NCBI GenBank assembly: GCA_021443945.1
Contig: JABUSF010000018.1
Span: 1,972 to 7,298 of the forward strand
Length of the DNA: 5,327 nucleotides
Direction: 5' to 3'
Source of the DNA: Ileibacterium sp.
Lineage (GTDB): Bacteria > Bacillota_I > Bacilli_A > Erysipelotrichales > Erysipelotrichaceae
Under the pieces are notes generated by a model. It saw only the letters and a program-made list of their open reading frames with translations. It was not told where the DNA came from and did no database searches. The stretch's first letter is position 1. Each line of letters opens with the position of its first letter. Made by a program: the position numbers and the translations under genes. Below, piece by piece: positions 4,111 to 5,327 of this stretch.

Positions 4111-5327
4111 ATGAACATTGAAATTGTGAAGAATATTCTCGTTTTCTTTGGCGGTGTTGGAATGTTCGTCTATGGCATGCAGGTCATGGCCGAAGGTCTT
4201 CAGCAGGCTGCGGGAGAGAAAACCCGAAAACTTCTGGAAGCTTTGACAAGCAACCGTTTGCTGGGTGTGCTGGTGGGTGCAGCAGTCACCGCCATCATCC
4301 AGTCTTCTGGTGCCACCACCGTCATGGTGGTCGGCTTTGTAAATGCCAGACTTCTGACTTTGCAGCAGGCTGTAGGTGTGATTATGGGTGCCAACATTGG
4401 TACCACAGCCACCGCCTGGATTGTCTCCCTCAGTGAATGGGGCGCTTTCCTTCAGCCTGACATGCTGGCCCCGCTGCTTCTTGTTTTAGGTGTGGCTTTG
4501 ATTATGGTCACCAAAAACGAGCGGGTAAAAGAAGGCGCCAAAATCCTGGTTGGATTTGGTCTTCTGTTTATGGGACTGGCCACCATGTCCAATACCGTTA
4601 CGCCTTATGCGGATGCTCCAATTTTTGTAGATGCCTTCAAGATGATCGGCGGAAATCCGCTGCTCGGTCTTCTGGTGGGTGCTGTGGTGACTGCCATCAT
4701 GCAGTCTTCCTCTGCTTCCATGGGTATTTTGCAGACTTTGGCTTTGACTGGAATTGTCAACTGGGGCTCTGCCGTCTTTATCGCCCTGGGTCAGAACATT
4801 GGGACCTGTGTGGTTGCCCTGATCTCTTCGGTAGGAACAGACACCAACGCCAAGCGGGCCGCCTGGATTCATCTGGAATTCAACGTCATTGGATCCCTCA
4901 TCATCGGTACCGCCGCCTGGATTTACTTTATGTATGCCCCAGCCATGATGCATACCCATGTTACATCCACCAACCTGGCACTGTTCCACTCCAGCTTCAA
5001 CGTCCTGACTACAGTCATGCTGTTCCCATTTGCCAACCAGCTGGTACAGCTGTCCAAGCTGATTGTGCCGGAACCAAAAGTCAGCCCGGAAAAACCTCTG
5101 GTTCACATGGACGAACGTTTGATCACCAACGGTTCCGTGGCTCTGCAGTCCATGCAGCAGGAACTGACCTATATGGGAAAAATTGCTCTGGAAAACATTG
5201 GATATTCCCGGGATGCGTTAGTTTCTCACAACAACTTTGATTCGATGGTAAACAACGAAGAAAAGATCGATACGTTCTATAAAGAACTGTCCGGCTATGC
5301 CCAGCGCATCAATACCCGCGCCTTATC
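4111..5327 (+). CDS. Na+/phosphate cotransporter (NptA/SLC34-like), N-terminal part
   Basis: This is an integral-membrane sodium-coupled inorganic phosphate transporter, cut by the right edge after 405 codons; relatives are usually about 540-600 aa. The start ATG follows AAAGG (4099-4103) by 7 nt. The frame carries the inverted-duplicated core typical of PNaS/SLC34 carriers. The first repeat has G-V-L-V-G-A-A-V-T-A-I-I-Q-S-S-G-A-T-T-V (52-71) and GANIGTTATA (93-102). The second has G-L-L-V-G-A-V-V-T-A-I-M-Q-S-S-S-A-S-M-G (186-205) and GQNIGTCVVA (227-236). The two QSS motifs form the Na+/Pi site in characterised homologues. After the last membrane segments (about 290-312) a hydrophilic, helical region (about 335 onward) looks like the start of a PhoU-like C-terminal domain, common in bacterial members. 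The Pho-box-like repeat upstream supports phosphate-responsive expression. No interruption is visible in the part present. Confidence 0.93.
   Translation, partial: MNIEIVKNILVFFGGVGMFVYGMQVMAEGLQQAAGEKTRKLLEALTSNRLLGVLVGAAVTAIIQSSGATTVMVVGFVNARLLTLQQAVGVIMGANIGTTATAWIVSLSEWGAFLQPDMLAPLLLVLGVALIMVTKNERVKEGAKILVGFGLLFMGLATMSNTVTPYADAPIFVDAFKMIGGNPLLGLLVGAVVTAIMQSSSASMGILQTLALTGIVNWGSAVFIALGQNIGTCVVALISSVGTDTNAKRAAWIHLEFNVIGSLIIGTAAWIYFMYAPAMMHTHVTSTNLALFHSSFNVLTTVMLFPFANQLVQLSKLIVPEPKVSPEKPLVHMDERLITNGSVALQSMQQELTYMGKIALENIGYSRDALVSHNNFDSMVNNEEKIDTFYKELSGYAQRINTRAL

Noticed and set aside
4486..5106. 206-codon open frame on the - strand
   Set aside because: It is antisense to the Na+/Pi cotransporter, whose frame carries clear QSS and GANIGT-type motifs. 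The - strand translation is Gln/His/Gly rich without any recognisable domain.

Overview
The window reads as a stretch of low-to-mid GC Bacillota (Firmicutes) chromosome. The evidence is strong AGGAGG-type ribosome binding sites, TATAAT-like -10 boxes, U-tailed intrinsic terminators, diderm-independent lipoproteins with lipoboxes, and the lspA-rluD gene pair typical of this phylum. I cannot place it further with confidence; an Erysipelotrichia- or Clostridia-like gut commensal is a guess. All recognised genes lie on the + strand. Nothing resembling a mobile element, CRISPR array, tRNA or rRNA was seen.

Layout. Positions 1-180 are non-coding and hold two hairpins, the first probably the terminator of an upstream gene. 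Positions 181-2156 form a tightly overlapping three-gene operon: lspA (lipoprotein signal peptidase), an RluD-type 23S rRNA pseudouridine synthase, and a deoxycytidylate (dCMP) deaminase. It ends in a hairpin with a seven-T tail (2165-2199). Next come two genes for secreted lipoproteins of unknown function (2225-2830 and 3224-3919). Their mature domains align without gaps over about 130 residues, so they are tandem paralogues, and each is followed by a strong terminator. The 393-nt gap between them is the richest regulatory region in the window: a 31-bp-phased direct repeat, a sigma-A-like promoter and a long leader with a stable 56-nt hairpin. The window closes with the first 405 codons of a Na+/phosphate cotransporter (NptA/SLC34 type) that runs off the right edge. 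It is preceded by a direct repeat with the geometry of a Pho box.

How the parts relate. LspA cleaves the signal peptides of diacylated prolipoproteins, and both lipoprotein genes here encode plausible substrates. RluD and dCMP deaminase are housekeeping functions (ribosome maturation; dUMP supply for thymidylate synthesis), coupled to lspA by overlapping reading frames rather than by a shared pathway. The transporter is probably a separate, phosphate-responsive unit.

I see no clear new defence or mobile system. The most promising leads are the Pho-box-like repeat before the transporter, the paralogous lipoprotein pair, and the phased repeats plus structured leader controlling the second lipoprotein.
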